A DNA stretch of 64,000 nt from Cycas panzhihuaensis (Eukaryota; Cycadophyta), in contig CM041465.1 in NCBI GenBank assembly GCA_023213395.1, positions 78,561,741-78,625,740 of the forward strand. Reading direction: 5' to 3'. The notes under the pieces were generated by a model, which saw only the letters and a list, made by a program, of their open reading frames with translations, was not told where the DNA came from and did not search any database. Positions 10,154 to 19,897 of this stretch are shown here, in pieces (the first letter of the stretch is position 1; each line of letters starts with the position of its first letter). The position numbers and the translations under genes were made by a program.

Positions 10154-12721
10154 TGGACGCGCGTTTACGGGATAGCTACCTAACTAATAGGTGTGGTGAG
10201 AGTGGATGGTGATATAACTGAAGGTGGAACCTATGAGGAAAGTAATTACCATGCAGAGCGCCCCGTGCGCCAGAGCGCGAGTTCGGGATCTGCAATGGAA
10301 TATGGCTACTAACAAGTGATCCTTCACCACTTCGAACAAAGGGTGAAGATGCGTAGGGCAAACCTGGGTTGACCTAGGGAGAAGACCCTCCCACCCTTGG
10401 GTGGCCCGAAGGGGAAGGAGAAGGTCCAAGGGAGATAGGCCAAGAGTGTGCCTAAGCAAGCCAACCGGGTGCACAAGCAACGCAGGAGGTAAGGAACTTG
10501 TGTGGCTAAGAGGAGAAGAGGAAAGGTAGAGAAGGGGGGTTCCTACAACCTTTCCTATAGATGGAAAAGATGCATGTAATAAAACAAATGAAACATAACC
10601 AAATACAAGACCAAATTTTCCTTTTACTTTCCAATGTGTTAATTACTAAGAAGAAATCAAAAAGGAAAAAAAGGTGGTAGCAAGGTAGAGTAAGATGTGC
10701 ACCTGGACCGAGGGCGTGTATGACGAAGGCCTTCTCGAAGGGCACCAAGCTACTCCACGCGGCACGTTGGATGCAGGATGTTGCGGCGGATTGAAAAGGG
10801 GCTCCCTTACCTTCCCCAAAAAAAATAGCAACTACGATGCCAAGGAAAGAAAGGAAGCAAATGCTAGTAAATGAAGAAATGCGAAAGTACAATGTATACA
10901 AAGGTACTTACCGGCAACGGAGCTAATGGACGATACCCTCCACGCTCCCTAAGTACCTGCAAGCAATGGCAACCTCTCCCTTCCCGAAGGAAGGATACTA
11001 ACATGCAATACAAGATTCTAACAATATATGTCTAAATAGTACAAATAGGAATCTAAATACACATATGTTAGTATCAATCCAACAATGAAAGTACGCAAAA
11101 GAAGGTAACCAAAGCAAGGGTAAATGATCGGTAAGCCTCAGAGTGGCCCACCTCCCGCAAATGGTGCCCTAACCTCCCCCCAAGAGCCACGAGGTAGCGA
11201 GGGCAAGGCCAAGAGCAAGGGCTGGAAATGGCAACAAGGAGGCAAAGAGGGGCCAAGGGAAACCTACGGCAAACCGGGATGCTATGGAGAGCAAACCGGG
11301 TGGCCGTGAAGAAAGTTAGGCAAAGACTAGCGGTTGGGACTTATGAATGTTGCCCAATCCTGAATAGAGGCCCTCAAATCAGTGCTGCAACTTGTGTATT
11401 TGGTTTCGACAAAAGAGGGCCTACAAGCCCTTATTTGTGCGCCAAGGATAACACAGGGTGAGAGGGAGGATTTGGGGGGCTTAGAGCCGCTTAGGGAGCG
11501 TGGAAGGTGGTACAAAATCCACCCAGCTCCTTCCCAAAGCCTATGCCAACCCTCAACGCCGCTGCCTTAAGCAGCAAACGCAGGTAAGAGGCACAAGGAT
11601 AGTGGCAAAACAACCCACTAAAAGGAAAAGAACCAAACTCACAAGGACAAGCAAGGAGCAAGCAAGATGGAGCATTAATATCACAAGAAAAGTAATATAA
11701 ATCAAGAAATACCTGAGTGAGGGAGGCAAGGGACTTGCCTCAGCCAAGAAGCAGCGAAGAGGGGCTGAGAAATTAGCCCAGATCTGGAGTGTAGCAGGTT
11801 TGGGACCCTGCTAAGGAGGTTGGAAGGGAAACACCTGCACTTGGAGCACTTGTGGTGCACAGGTAAAGATCTCTGGAACCTCTCCAAGGGGCCCTCTCTA
11901 AGGTGCATGAGGGCCGGGAGAATGTCCTAGCCATACCAAAGGAGAGGCGGTCATGGGAGGGGCGCAGATCCCGTGATAGTAGCGAGCAAATAGGGAAGAG
12001 CAGAGCACAGCAGTGTTTCTTTGAGGAGCAATTCAAGAATGAGCCAAAAAAAAGTTCCAAAAATGAGCAATTCATAACTTAAATAGCCAACCTAAACCCT
12101 AAAGTGAGTGATTAGGGCACGGCTGGGAGAGAGTCAAGTCGCGAGCCACGTGGCAGTTTTGCAATAAATGCGAAATTACCACGGCAGATTTTAAAAAAGA
12201 AATTAGAACAGTCATTGCAAACTCGCTGCATGAATATTCTCAGATCGCGAAAATTCGTGACGAACCCATAAGCCAAAATAGGCCCGGCCAGCCAGCCTAG
12301 GCTGGGGGCAGATGACAAAAAGGACCAATGGGCGGCTGAGATACCTACTCGGGGGTAAACAAGCTAACAAACGGGTCCAATAGAGCAAAAATAGGACTCG
12401 AATAGAGTGGCAAGTCAACCAAAAGATGACAGGTCATCACACGGGCGAAGGTGGCGCAAACCTAGTGGATCGTGGAGCGAGGAGGGCAGATGCGGGAAGT
12501 GAAGTGGTCACCAGGGTGCCACACTCGCTGGGAGTGTGCCCCTGCTATAGTCGTCATAGGCTAAAATAAGTGTGGACGACGACAAAGTCGCCCACAAAGC
12601 CACACACACATGCAGACATGCAAGCAAACACTCATCAAATGAAAGCGACGACAATGCGAGAAATATACCTGCACTTACCTGAGTTGGCGATTCCGTATCC
12701 ATTCCTGGAAGCCGGGAAACA
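10154..12721 (-). repeat. T2 3' LTR, full length (about 2.57 kb)
   Basis: Minus strand begins TGTTTCCCGGCTTCC at 12721 and ends CGCGTCCA at 10154 against the AACAT duplication. 11109-12721 is repeated at 22217-23753 (5' LTR); 10154-11108 has no second copy because the 5' LTR is truncated. A TATA-like TATTTAAG is at about 12078-12085 on the minus strand, likely the U3 promoter. Frames inside (10184-10480, 10506-10901, 11074-11256, 11773-12075 and others) look like LTR noise. Confidence 0.9.
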
Positions 12722-12731
12722 CTACCCTTTT
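12722..12731 (-). promoter_or_regulatory. T2 polypurine tract
   Basis: The minus strand reads AAAAGGGTAG directly before the 3' LTR start TGTTTCC. It is short and broken by one T, but position is right for plus-strand priming. Confidence 0.65.
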
Positions 12732-13128
12732 AGCAGTAGAGCCTCGCCGCTCGGAAGCCTGATGCGATGGCGAATCGCCGCAACACAACACAAGAGTACA
12801 TGTGTATATAGATATGTCAATCAAGATCGTAATAGTAGGCAAGGGTGCCAGCGAGTATCATGGCAGAACGCGTGGATACGAAAACGGCGGTGGAGACGAC
12901 ATAGGGGCTGCCTATGAGCCACCTTAGAACCGACTGGAAGAATGAGACAGGTGAGGGGGATGCCCCCACCACAAAGGATGCAGAGGAGCATGCATAATCA
13001 AGTAAAAGAGCAAAGAGTAGGTACCATAGTTTTACCTCATTAGTAACCAGGTTTCGGAGGTGCGAACGGATCGCAAAGCAAAGTGTGAGATAACCTGGGG
13101 TGTGGGCGATAGGAGGGCCAGACAAGCC

Positions 13129-13722
13129 TCAGGGACGGTCAGCAAGGAGAGGAAGGTAGCGCTCAAGGATGAGGCGAATGAGACTATCTGCCTCAGCGTT
13201 GAGGGCCCGAGGGATATGCTGGATATCAACAAAAGAAAAGCGGGCCAGAAGAGATCTGGCAAGGGAAGCAAGAGTCCTCAAGTGAGGGCATCGCACCTGG
13301 TAAACCTGGGTGAGATGAGACACCACAACTTGAGAGTCGCAAAGCAAAACAATGGATCCCTGATGGAAACGAAGAGCATTAGTAAGGGCTTCAATAACAG
13401 TTGTATATTCAGCTTCGTTATTGGTAGCCTCGGGGAGGAAGACCCCAGAGTGGAGGAGATTATGTCCAGAAGGACTGCGGAGAATCCATGCAACGGCAGA
13501 GGGTCCAGGATTACCGCGGCTTCTGCCGTCGGTAAAGATGTAGACGAACATAGGTGACACAAAATCCAGGCAACCAATGGGTGATGAAAGCAACACTCGA
13601 AAGGCAAGCAAAAGGTGGCCGTAAAGGGTAGGAGGACCTAGCAATGAGGTTACCCGGGGTGAGCAAGCAATTCGATCACTGGCAGAGAGTGGTCGGAAGG
13701 AAAAGGCCTCCTGGGGCACCAA
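13129..13722 (-). CDS. Archaeal-type RNase H (aRNH) of T2
   Basis: A 197-residue open frame whose RNase H domain runs from about residue 58 to the end. The four catalytic acids are present: D65 in FTDGRSRGNPG, E105 in NNEAEY, D129 in LLCDS, and D179 in NAEADS after HIPR. This pattern is that of archaeal/plant-type RNase HI rather than the Ty3 domain, and such a second RNase H is a known acquisition of Tat elements. Residues 1-57 are probably upstream read-through; the true start or fusion is unclear. It lies just before the polypurine tract, beyond the antisense ORF and far from integrase. It would degrade RNA in RNA-DNA hybrids during reverse transcription, perhaps compensating for the defective Ty3-type RNase H. 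Confidence 0.85.
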   Translation of the reverse strand: MVPQEAFSFRPLSASDRIACSPRVTSLLGPPTLYGHLLLAFRVLLSSPIGCLDFVSPMFVYIFTDGRSRGNPGPSAVAWILRSPSGHNLLHSGVFLPEATNNEAEYTTVIEALTNALRFHQGSIVLLCDSQVVVSHLTQVYQVRCPHLRTLASLARSLLARFSFVDIQHIPRALNAEADSLIRLILERYLPLLADRP

Positions 13723-14066
13723 AAAGTCGCTTCAGAAAGCGAAACATGCCCCCAGGCGGGGGGGCATTCCCTTTGGGGACCCCAAGAGCGAGAAAGGACC
13801 GCGGAAACGAGTCTAGGGTGACGAAACGAGCCAAACGAGTATAAACTCGGGCAGGCACGAGAGTAGCGTGTAAAACGATATAGAAGGGCCCTGGCAAGAG
13901 CGCGATAATGAGGCACCATAAATGCCATCGCAAGGGAGGGCAGAAAAGGCATCAATAGAGCACAATGGGCGACAGGGCCAGAAGGCAAAGGCAAACAGGG
14001 CCACGGGACGGTATCAACGACTGTCGTGAGACCAAAAACGGAGGAAATGTCTGTTGAGCCCCCGCC

Positions 14067-14074
14067 TATATAAG
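14067..14074 (+). promoter_or_regulatory. TATA box facing the antisense ORF
   Basis: CTATATAAGAAAA on the plus strand, preceded by GC-rich CCCGC, is a strong plant TATA match. It is about 680 bp upstream of the antisense coding region and points towards it, away from pol. No start site can be proven from sequence. Confidence 0.45.
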
Positions 14075-14513
14075 AAAATTGACGGGAAAATGGATTCATT
14101 TTCACCGACTCTTGTACGAAACCAGAGCCATTCCCTTACGCAGCGGAGCGCCGTCTAACTTTGGAGGCATGCAAAGGGAGATCAGACCGTCAGATCAGAG
14201 GGCAGAGAGAGCCAGCGCGACTGACCGGATGACATGGCGATAGCGAGACCAGATCCAGTGAGTAGATATCACTAAACCCAACCCATTTCGAAGTTCGAAG
14301 TTTATTGGTTTTTTAAGATTTTACATGGTTTTAGTATGGTTTTAGTGCCCCTTGTGGGCAACGAAAGGCCTCTCGGAGTCTGAATCGGACCCAGAAAGAG
14401 GCGAGGACCTGGGCATTAGGGAGCCCTGGTCCCAGTGGGCCCCACAGGGTCCACTAGAAAAAAATTAGGTTTTTCAGGGCAGAAATCCCCCTTTTGGGGG
14501 ATCGTCGTTCGTA

Positions 14514-14605
14514 CCGCGGTAATGATCGTGGTGTCGCGATCATTACCGCGGGTCCCACGATCACCATGGGACCCATGCCAAACTTAGCGGTACCGCTAAG
14601 TTTGG
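14514..14605. repeat. Cluster of inverted repeats and a perfect 28-bp palindrome
   Basis: Arms of 15 bp (14514-14528 and 14537-14551, CCGCGGTAATGATCG and its complement) enclose an 8-bp loop. A further pair GGGTCCCA/TGGGACCC follows. Then 14578-14605 is a perfect palindrome centred on GGTACC with half-site CCAAACTTAGCGGT. It could fold as hairpins in RNA or be a dimeric binding site. Confidence 0.9.
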
Positions 14606-14743
14606 CGCGGTACGAAGGCAGAAAGGCAGAAAAACAAACATGAGGGCCAGAAGAGCCCCAAATCTTAGGCAGAGAGAGATTTGAGAGAGAGAGGGATGGT
14701 AGTAACCAACATGAGACTGACTTGAGTTGTTTTGGTGTGAACA

Positions 14744-15388
14744 GGCTGTCCTCGCAGTAGATAACTGCGAGAACGTGGGTATGGCTATGCTGAGCTACAT
14801 GGAGATGGTATCGCAGGAGTATAAGGAGATCCTACAGAGGTGTGGCCTATACAAGGCCCTCAAGACACCTCAGTATACATCAGATCAGAGATTGTTGGTT
14901 GATATAGTGTCCCATTGGGACAGGAGGAGACATGTGTTCCACCTACCACAGGTAGGTGATGTGACGGTCACGCCGAGAGATATCCGGCGGATACTGGGAG
15001 TTCCAGTGACAGGGAGGCCGGTGAGACTAGGGACGCTGCCCAGCACTGAGGCAGCACACAGGGAGGTAGCCCTGTTCTACACAGGAGCTGATAGATGGCA
15101 GCGGAGGGGAGCTCCCCTCCAGATAGTACTGATGTCAGGGATTCCTCAAGTGAGGAAACTGGTTATATTATGTATTCTGTTCCAGGTTTCCCGGAAATAG
15201 AACTATAGGGAGGTACCAGGTGGGTGGATGGATGCAGTTTGTCGCTGCAAAGCCACGAGATGATGGATTGGGTAGCCCTGATAGCGGCGAACCTTATCAC
15301 CCAGCTGGATACTATCAGGACGACCGCGAGAGGCGGATTATCGTATAGCACACTATTACAGTGTTGATTCTTCGATCACTTCGCGGCA
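14744..15388 (+). pseudogene. Antisense ORF of T2, plant mobile domain-like part
   Basis: The open frame to 15200 encodes segments typical of plant mobile domain (PMD) proteins: WDRRRHVFHLPQVGDVT, then TPRDIRRILGVPVTGRPV, matching the tFhl..GE.tit..D...lLGlpv.G.pv pattern. An acceptor-like TGTGAACAG precedes 14744, and a Met is available at about 14781. Past 15200 PMD-like sequence continues in other frames (near 15175-15240; MMDWVALIAANL near 15262-15300) with frameshifts and in-frame stops, so this copy is broken. It is antisense to pol, between integrase and aRNH. Tat elements are known to carry antisense ORFs of this kind, some PMD-related; their role is unknown. Confidence 0.65.
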
Positions 15389-15946
15389 GTGGCACCAGCA
15401 GGGGAACCACACCCCATTATAGAGCAAGCCCCGATGGTCCACAGGTGGCAGACGAGACTAAAGGGGACAGAGGACAGGGCCCATATCAGACGATCAGTGG
15501 AGGCCACGTCACTAGACCTCCTCACCCTCCCAGACTACATAGCAGAGCCCTATAGGACAGTGAGGTGGGATAGCGACGACGAGGCGGGCAGAGCAGGAGT
15601 GCCTGCAAACGATGACAGCGGAGATGACGGAGACGATGAAGATGATGGGGCTAGCCCATCACGACCTGCAGGGGAGGCAGGTCCCTCAGGGACAGCAGGA
15701 GACGCAGAGGATCCATCCGGAGCTGCCGGAGGAGAGGCAGGACCATCTGGAGCACAGGGCGAGGCCAGGGGACCCATGACTAGGGCCCACAGGCTGCGAA
15801 TCGTGATGGGATCCGAGGGGACAAGAGCTGGACCCATCCCTACGAGGAGAGAGGCCCAGGCAGAGGAGGTGCCAGAGGACGAGGCACCGCGGAGGCGAGG
15901 AGAGCGGAGGATGCCACGCGACCAGAGGAGCCGGCGACCACAGCAG
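15389..15946 (+). pseudogene. Antisense ORF of T2, acidic Gly/Ala/Pro-rich middle part
   Basis: Frame 15389-15988. It begins with the tail of the PMD-like region (HRWQTRLKG), then an acidic stretch DDSGDDGDDEDDG, then Ser/Gly/Ala/Pro-rich repeats, then a basic patch (RRRGERRMPRDQRSRR), which could be a nuclear localisation or nucleic-acid-binding tail. At 15947 a consensus donor (CAG/GTGAGA) begins and 111 bp later an acceptor TTGGTAG occurs, so the ORF may be spliced here. The large minus-strand frame 15550-16239 is a compositional shadow. Confidence 0.5.
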
Positions 15947-16057
15947 GTGAGACCTAACCCTTTCCAGAGTCGTTTGGCATCCAGATAGATGTTTGGTTTG
16001 ATTTGATCATGGTATATGGTGAGACGTAAACTGACACATAGCATGTTGTATTGGTAG
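15947..16057 (+). other. Putative intron in the antisense ORF
   Basis: GTGAGACC at the 5' end, a T-rich AT-rich body (TTTGGTTTGATTTGATC) and TTGTATTGGTAG at the 3' end. Its 111-bp length and lower GC than the flanking exons fit a plant intron. Splicing does not keep the downstream frame in this copy, which may reflect decay. Confidence 0.45.
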
Positions 16058-16437
16058 GTACAACAGAGATCCAGAGGTTGGTAGAGGCTGTGGTGAGGGA
16101 GATATTCCCTCAGGTGTATGTAGAGGGGCAACCGCCCATCCAGGCAGGTGACGAGCCTAGAGCGGCAGGTGCCCACAGAGAGGCGTTCGCCCCGTTGGTG
16201 AGGGCGAGGGACATATGGGCTACCGAGTCCCAAGAGCATGTGGCATCTCGGGGACGTCTGCAGCAGGAGAGAGATGACGCGAGATGCGAGAGAGATGAGC
16301 TACGCGGACGGGTGCAGGCTCTAGAGGCACAGGGCGGAGCAGGTGGAGATGTCGAGAGCAGAACCCAGCTAGCAGTCATCATAGAGCGTCTCAGGGTGAC
16401 AGAGGAGGCACTCTGGCGAGAGCGGGATCGTATTTAG
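16058..16437 (+). pseudogene. Antisense ORF of T2, coiled-coil C-terminal part
   Basis: Frame 16051-16437, entered at a non-ATG codon, encodes an amphipathic start (EIQRLVEAVVREIFPQVY) and then a heptad-rich region (RGRLQQERDDARCERDELR ... ERLRVTEEALWRERDRI) that should form a coiled coil. It ends at TAG at 16435-16437. Composition is GC-rich like the preceding block, supporting one antisense gene in several exons. It could mediate self-association; no enzyme motif is visible. Confidence 0.5.
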
Positions 16438-17312
16438 GCCAGATACGATCAGTTGGTAGCACAGATGGTATCAAGTTCGAGATAGAGCAGGACACATACC
16501 CACATGGTGGTGATGACCCCGAGACGGCCGAGAGACGAGGAGAGTGAGGCAGGCAACTCGCAGAGGCCCAGGAGGAGCCTTGGAGGCATGTGGTCCCCAG
16601 GAGAGGGATCACAGAGAACAGGAGATGGCACCCCAGGAGTGGGGCAACAGCAGTAGGATATGTACATATGGTTTTGACAGGGGAAAGCACGGGCCTCCAG
16701 GGGGTCATATATAGGACCATATGATTGTACCCCCCTGCAAGGACACTGGCTTCCCAGATGTATAATGCGACATGATTTTGGATGTGTATATATATACATG
16801 GGATAATTGGAACCCCGTTTGGATATGAGATGCTGTGTATGATGTATCATGTGGATGACATGTATGGTTATTTTGTGTATTGTGAATGTTATGCTGTAGA
16901 TGTTTTATGTTATGGGTATTTTGTGTTATGAACATATGTTTCCTTCCATGTATGGCTATATGTCTAACAGGAGTACACACACACATCGTGAGTGGAACGA
17001 CAGAGAGGTGTGAGGTTAGAGGATAGAGCGCCATACACGTCTACGATAGAGCATAGCGGACTATGCGAAGGAAACGACGGATAGGGAGAGGAGCAACGAT
17101 GCTCCCAAGCGTCCTCCTGATTGGGGAATGCCCAAGCAAGACGATAAGAGTTCCCGAGAGAATACGGGAACCCGAGTTCCATGGCAGGAACCAGAAAGAG
17201 GGAGAAAGATCCATCTTAAATTGCCATTCTACCCGTGGTTGGGAAGAATGGGGACAACCTAAGATGGTAGTTTAGGCTCATTTCACAGCAGGGTGGAGAG
17301 ATCGCCAAGAGA
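16438..17312 (-). other. T2 spacer between integrase and antisense ORF, with one 85-bp unit
   Basis: No gene seen. About 16930-17205 matches the T1 spacer (2445-2745), and about 17205-17280 is a single copy of the 85-bp unit tandemly repeated in T1. Toward 16438 the sequence is the 3' flank of the antisense ORF. Minus-strand frames here (16391-16720, 16449-16850, 16705-17034, 16964-17182) are non-coding shadows. Confidence 0.65.
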
Positions 17313-17612
17313 TCACGCATAAAACTTCTTAAGGAACTTTCCATTAACAGCTTTCTCAAATTTAAGCCCTTCTAGGGTGGCTATCCTGTAGGCACCATTA
17401 TCGAGGGATTCGATAATGACGAAAGGACCAACCCATCGGGGTTTGAACTTGGTTAAACGGTCATGGAGATACTCGAGCTTGAGGACGTAGTCCCCAGGAA
17501 ACAAAGGGCAGGAACGAAGGTGTTTATCATAGGCCCTTTGTGAGTGGGCTTTGGATACTAGGTTAGCCTGATAGGCGGCTAAGCATCTCTCATCCAAAGC
17601 TTCAAGGTCCAA
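17313..17612 (-). pseudogene. pol: T2 integrase C-terminal domain
   Basis: Open frame ending at the pol stop. It holds the conserved C-terminal chromodomain-less region of Tat integrases: GDYVLKLEYLHDRLTKFKP, then RWVGPFVIIESLDNGAYRI and GLKFEKAVNGKFLKKFY. This is the end of pol. It is separated from the core by a stop near 17620. The domain binds DNA and multimerises integrase. Confidence 0.85.
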
Positions 17613-17621
17613 CAGGTGAGC

Positions 17622-17980
17622 CTAACGGATTGACTCTTCATCGATGAAACCTCGAAGGGAGACTCGCAAGGAAGGAATCTCCACCTCCAGCGGGAGTACC
17701 GCCTCAGTACCATAGACTAGGGAGAACGGTGTCATTCCCGTGGCGGAACGGATAGAGGTGCAGTAAGCCCACAAGGCGGAGGGCAACTGAAGGTGCCAAT
17801 CCTTTTGGGATTGAGCAATGGTTTTCTTGAGGATGTTGACGAGAGTCTTATTAAAAGACTCCACTTGGCCATTTGCCTAAGGGTAGTAAGGGGAGGAAGT
17901 CTTATGAGAGATTTTAAACTTCTCACAAAGCTCATCCATCTCCTTATTACAGAAAGGAGTTCCATTGTTAGTGATTAGGA
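17622..17980 (-). pseudogene. pol: T2 integrase catalytic core, second half
   Basis: The frame 17622-17864 gives ESFNKTLVNILKK, holding the third acid (E) of the DDE triad, then WAYCTSIRSATGMTPFSLVYG. Just upstream the canonical YYPQANGQVE is broken because CAG (Gln) has become TAG near 17879. The frame at 17732-17965 is an overlapping shadow. The stretch to 18011 is the shifted middle of the core. Confidence 0.85.
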
Positions 17981-18011
17981 CATCTAGAATTCCAAAACGG
18001 TAAATGATATG

Positions 18012-19724
18012 CTAGTAAATGAACGTGGCGATCGTTTTACCAGGAGTAGTGATCAAGGGAATGGCCTCTACCCATTTGGTAAAATATTTTGTGGCAATCA
18101 AGATAAACTTGTGCTGCGATGACGAAGGTGGGGAGATAGCCCCAATGAGGTCTAGTCCCCACTGAGCGAAAGGCCATGGTGAAACAATGGGATGTAGGGC
18201 CTCGGAAGGCACATGGGAAATGTTGGCATGTTCTTGACATCGCCGACATTTCAGAGCAAAAGCATGAGCATCCTTAAAGAGGGACGGCCAAAAATAGCCC
18301 ATGCAGAGGATCCTCTGAGCCATAGACTGGCCTCCAAAGTGACCTCCACAAATGCCGTGGTAGCATTCACAGAGTATCTGGTCAACTTCATCAATAGTGA
18401 CGTAGCGGAGGAGGATCCCATCGAAGGACCTCTTGTACAATACCTCGTCCACGAGGAGGTATTGCCTGGCAGAAGTCCGAATATGAGATCTAACTTTGCT
18501 ACTAGCATCGAGGCGGTATTGCTGCTGCGTAAGATACCGCACTATGTCATCGTACCACTCATTGTCGATGAGGGGATGGGGAAAAGCTCCCTGAATCGTC
18601 AAGATAAACTCATCGGGGAGAGAATCGTCAATGGGAGCACCAGAGGAGTTAGGGATAGAGGCGTCTGCGAGTTGCTCGACCACTATCATTCCCTTCTTTG
18701 ATTTTCGGTTAACGATATGGAGGTCAAATTCTTGGAGTAAGACGGCCCAACGACCAGTCCTACTCGTCAAATCCGAATGAGTTAGCAAGTATCGCAAGGG
18801 ATCAGATTGAACGATCACCTTGGTAGCGTTGCCGAGCAAGTAGTGCCTGAACTTCTTGGTCGCATAGACCAAGGAGAGGCATTCCTTCTTGGCGGGAGAA
18901 TAGTTAAGCTCAGCAGCCACGAGAGTGCGACTCATGAAGTATATAGCTCTCTCAGTTCCCGAGTCATCCTCTTGAGCAAGCATAGCGCCCAAGGATTCGT
19001 CAGTCGCTGAGGTGTACAGGATGAAGGGCCTATCGAATCGGGGAGGTTCCAACGTAGGAGCAGAAGCTAGGGCTTCCTTAAGTCCCTCGAAGGCCTTTTG
19101 GGTCTTGTCAGACCAGGCAAAAGGAGCTCCCTTCTTCAATAGGTTCGTGAGGGGTTTAGCGCTCACAGCGAAATCGGCTAAGAAGCACCTAAGAAAACCA
19201 AGCCTCCCTAGAAACGACTTAATCTGTCGTTGAGTTCTAGGTGGCGACATGTCAAGGATCGCCCTGACTTTGTCAGGGTCAATCCGAATTCCTTGTTTGG
19301 ATACAAGGAAACCAAGGAGTTTGCCCGAGGTAATGGCAAACACGCACTTGAGTGGATTTAGACTGACGTGATACTTGCGGCATCGTGAAAAGATGGCACA
19401 CAAGTCGGAAGGGTGATGGGCTCTAATGCGGGAGAGGTCCATCATATCATCCATGAAGACCTCCAACGTGTTGTCAATGAGGTCATGGAAAATGAAATGT
19501 GTGGCTCTTTGGTAAGTAGCACCTGCATTCTTAAGGCCAAAGGGCATCGCCTTGTAGGCGAAGGTACCCCAAGGAGTAGTGAAGGCCGTCTTATGGAGGT
19601 CTTCGGGAGAAATCTGAATTTGGTTATAGCTGGAGAAGCCATCCATTAGGGACACCACTTCAAATCCGGCGGTGCGATCAATGATTTGATCGAGGAAGGT
19701 AGCGGTAAATTGTCCTTGGGACAA
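18012..19724 (-). pseudogene. pol: T2 reverse transcriptase, Ty3-type RNase H and integrase N-terminal half
   Basis: A 570-codon frame. RT: DGFSSYNQIQ, MPFGLKNAGATYQR, and FMDDM with both catalytic Asp kept. RNase H: YTSATDESLGAMLAQ, where the first catalytic Asp (normally DAS) is Ser, while KKECLSLVYA and QSD keep the second and third acids. Then the integrase zinc region (YHGICGGHFGG ... KCRRC) and core start GLDLIGA; the second core acid position reads ATKYFTKW instead of D-YFTKW. Its initiating Met has no meaning; RT begins upstream in another frame (19646-19861). It would have copied element RNA into DNA and inserted it. Confidence 0.9.
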
Positions 19725-19861
19725 GCATTATTGATGTCACAAAAATTGACACATATACGGATTGCCCCATTCTTTTTAGCAACGGGGACAATGTTAGAGA
19801 CCCACTTAGGGTAGTCGATGGAAGTAATAAGCCCAGTGTCCAGAAGCTTCTCAACCTCCAT
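19646..19861 (-). pseudogene. pol: T2 reverse transcriptase N-terminal part
   Basis: Contains the classic Ty3 RT opening: TGLITSIDYPKWVSNIV, VAKKNGAIRICVNF and NNACPKDNLPLP. It overlaps the next frame (18012-19724) by 79 bp, showing a one-step frameshift inside RT near 19690. The sequence upstream (19862-19900) has a stop separating it from the protease-RT linker. Confidence 0.85.
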
Positions 19862-19897
19862 TTTGACGGCGGCAGAGAGCTTCGAGTGAAGGGGACG

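Larger units (their letters stand above)
13723..14743. other. Spacer between aRNH and antisense ORF
   Basis: No protein domain seen; the minus-strand frame 13650-14105 is Pro/Leu/Ser-rich and unlike known proteins. The segment holds a plus-strand TATA box (14067-14074), a splice-donor-like CCAGTGAGTAG near 14256-14266, and a palindrome cluster at 14514-14605. It may therefore be the promoter, 5' UTR and first intron of the antisense transcript. Confidence 0.5.

Noticed and set aside
10184-10901. Minus-strand frames that could be genes left of T2
   Set aside because: They lie inside the full-length 3' LTR, bounded by the AACAT duplication, and show no domain.
11124-11700. Plus-strand frames in the T2 LTR copies as genes
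   Set aside because: They recur in both LTRs, have no domain, and run opposite to element transcription.
15149-15186. Possible intron in the PMD-like region (GTGAGG ... TTCCAG)
   Set aside because: About 38 bp is too short for a plant intron; a frameshift in a decayed copy explains the break better.
15550-16239. 229-codon minus-strand frame across the antisense ORF
   Set aside because: It is a GC-rich shadow: Pro/Ser/Leu-rich, no domain, and opposite a frame with coiled-coil and PMD-like features.
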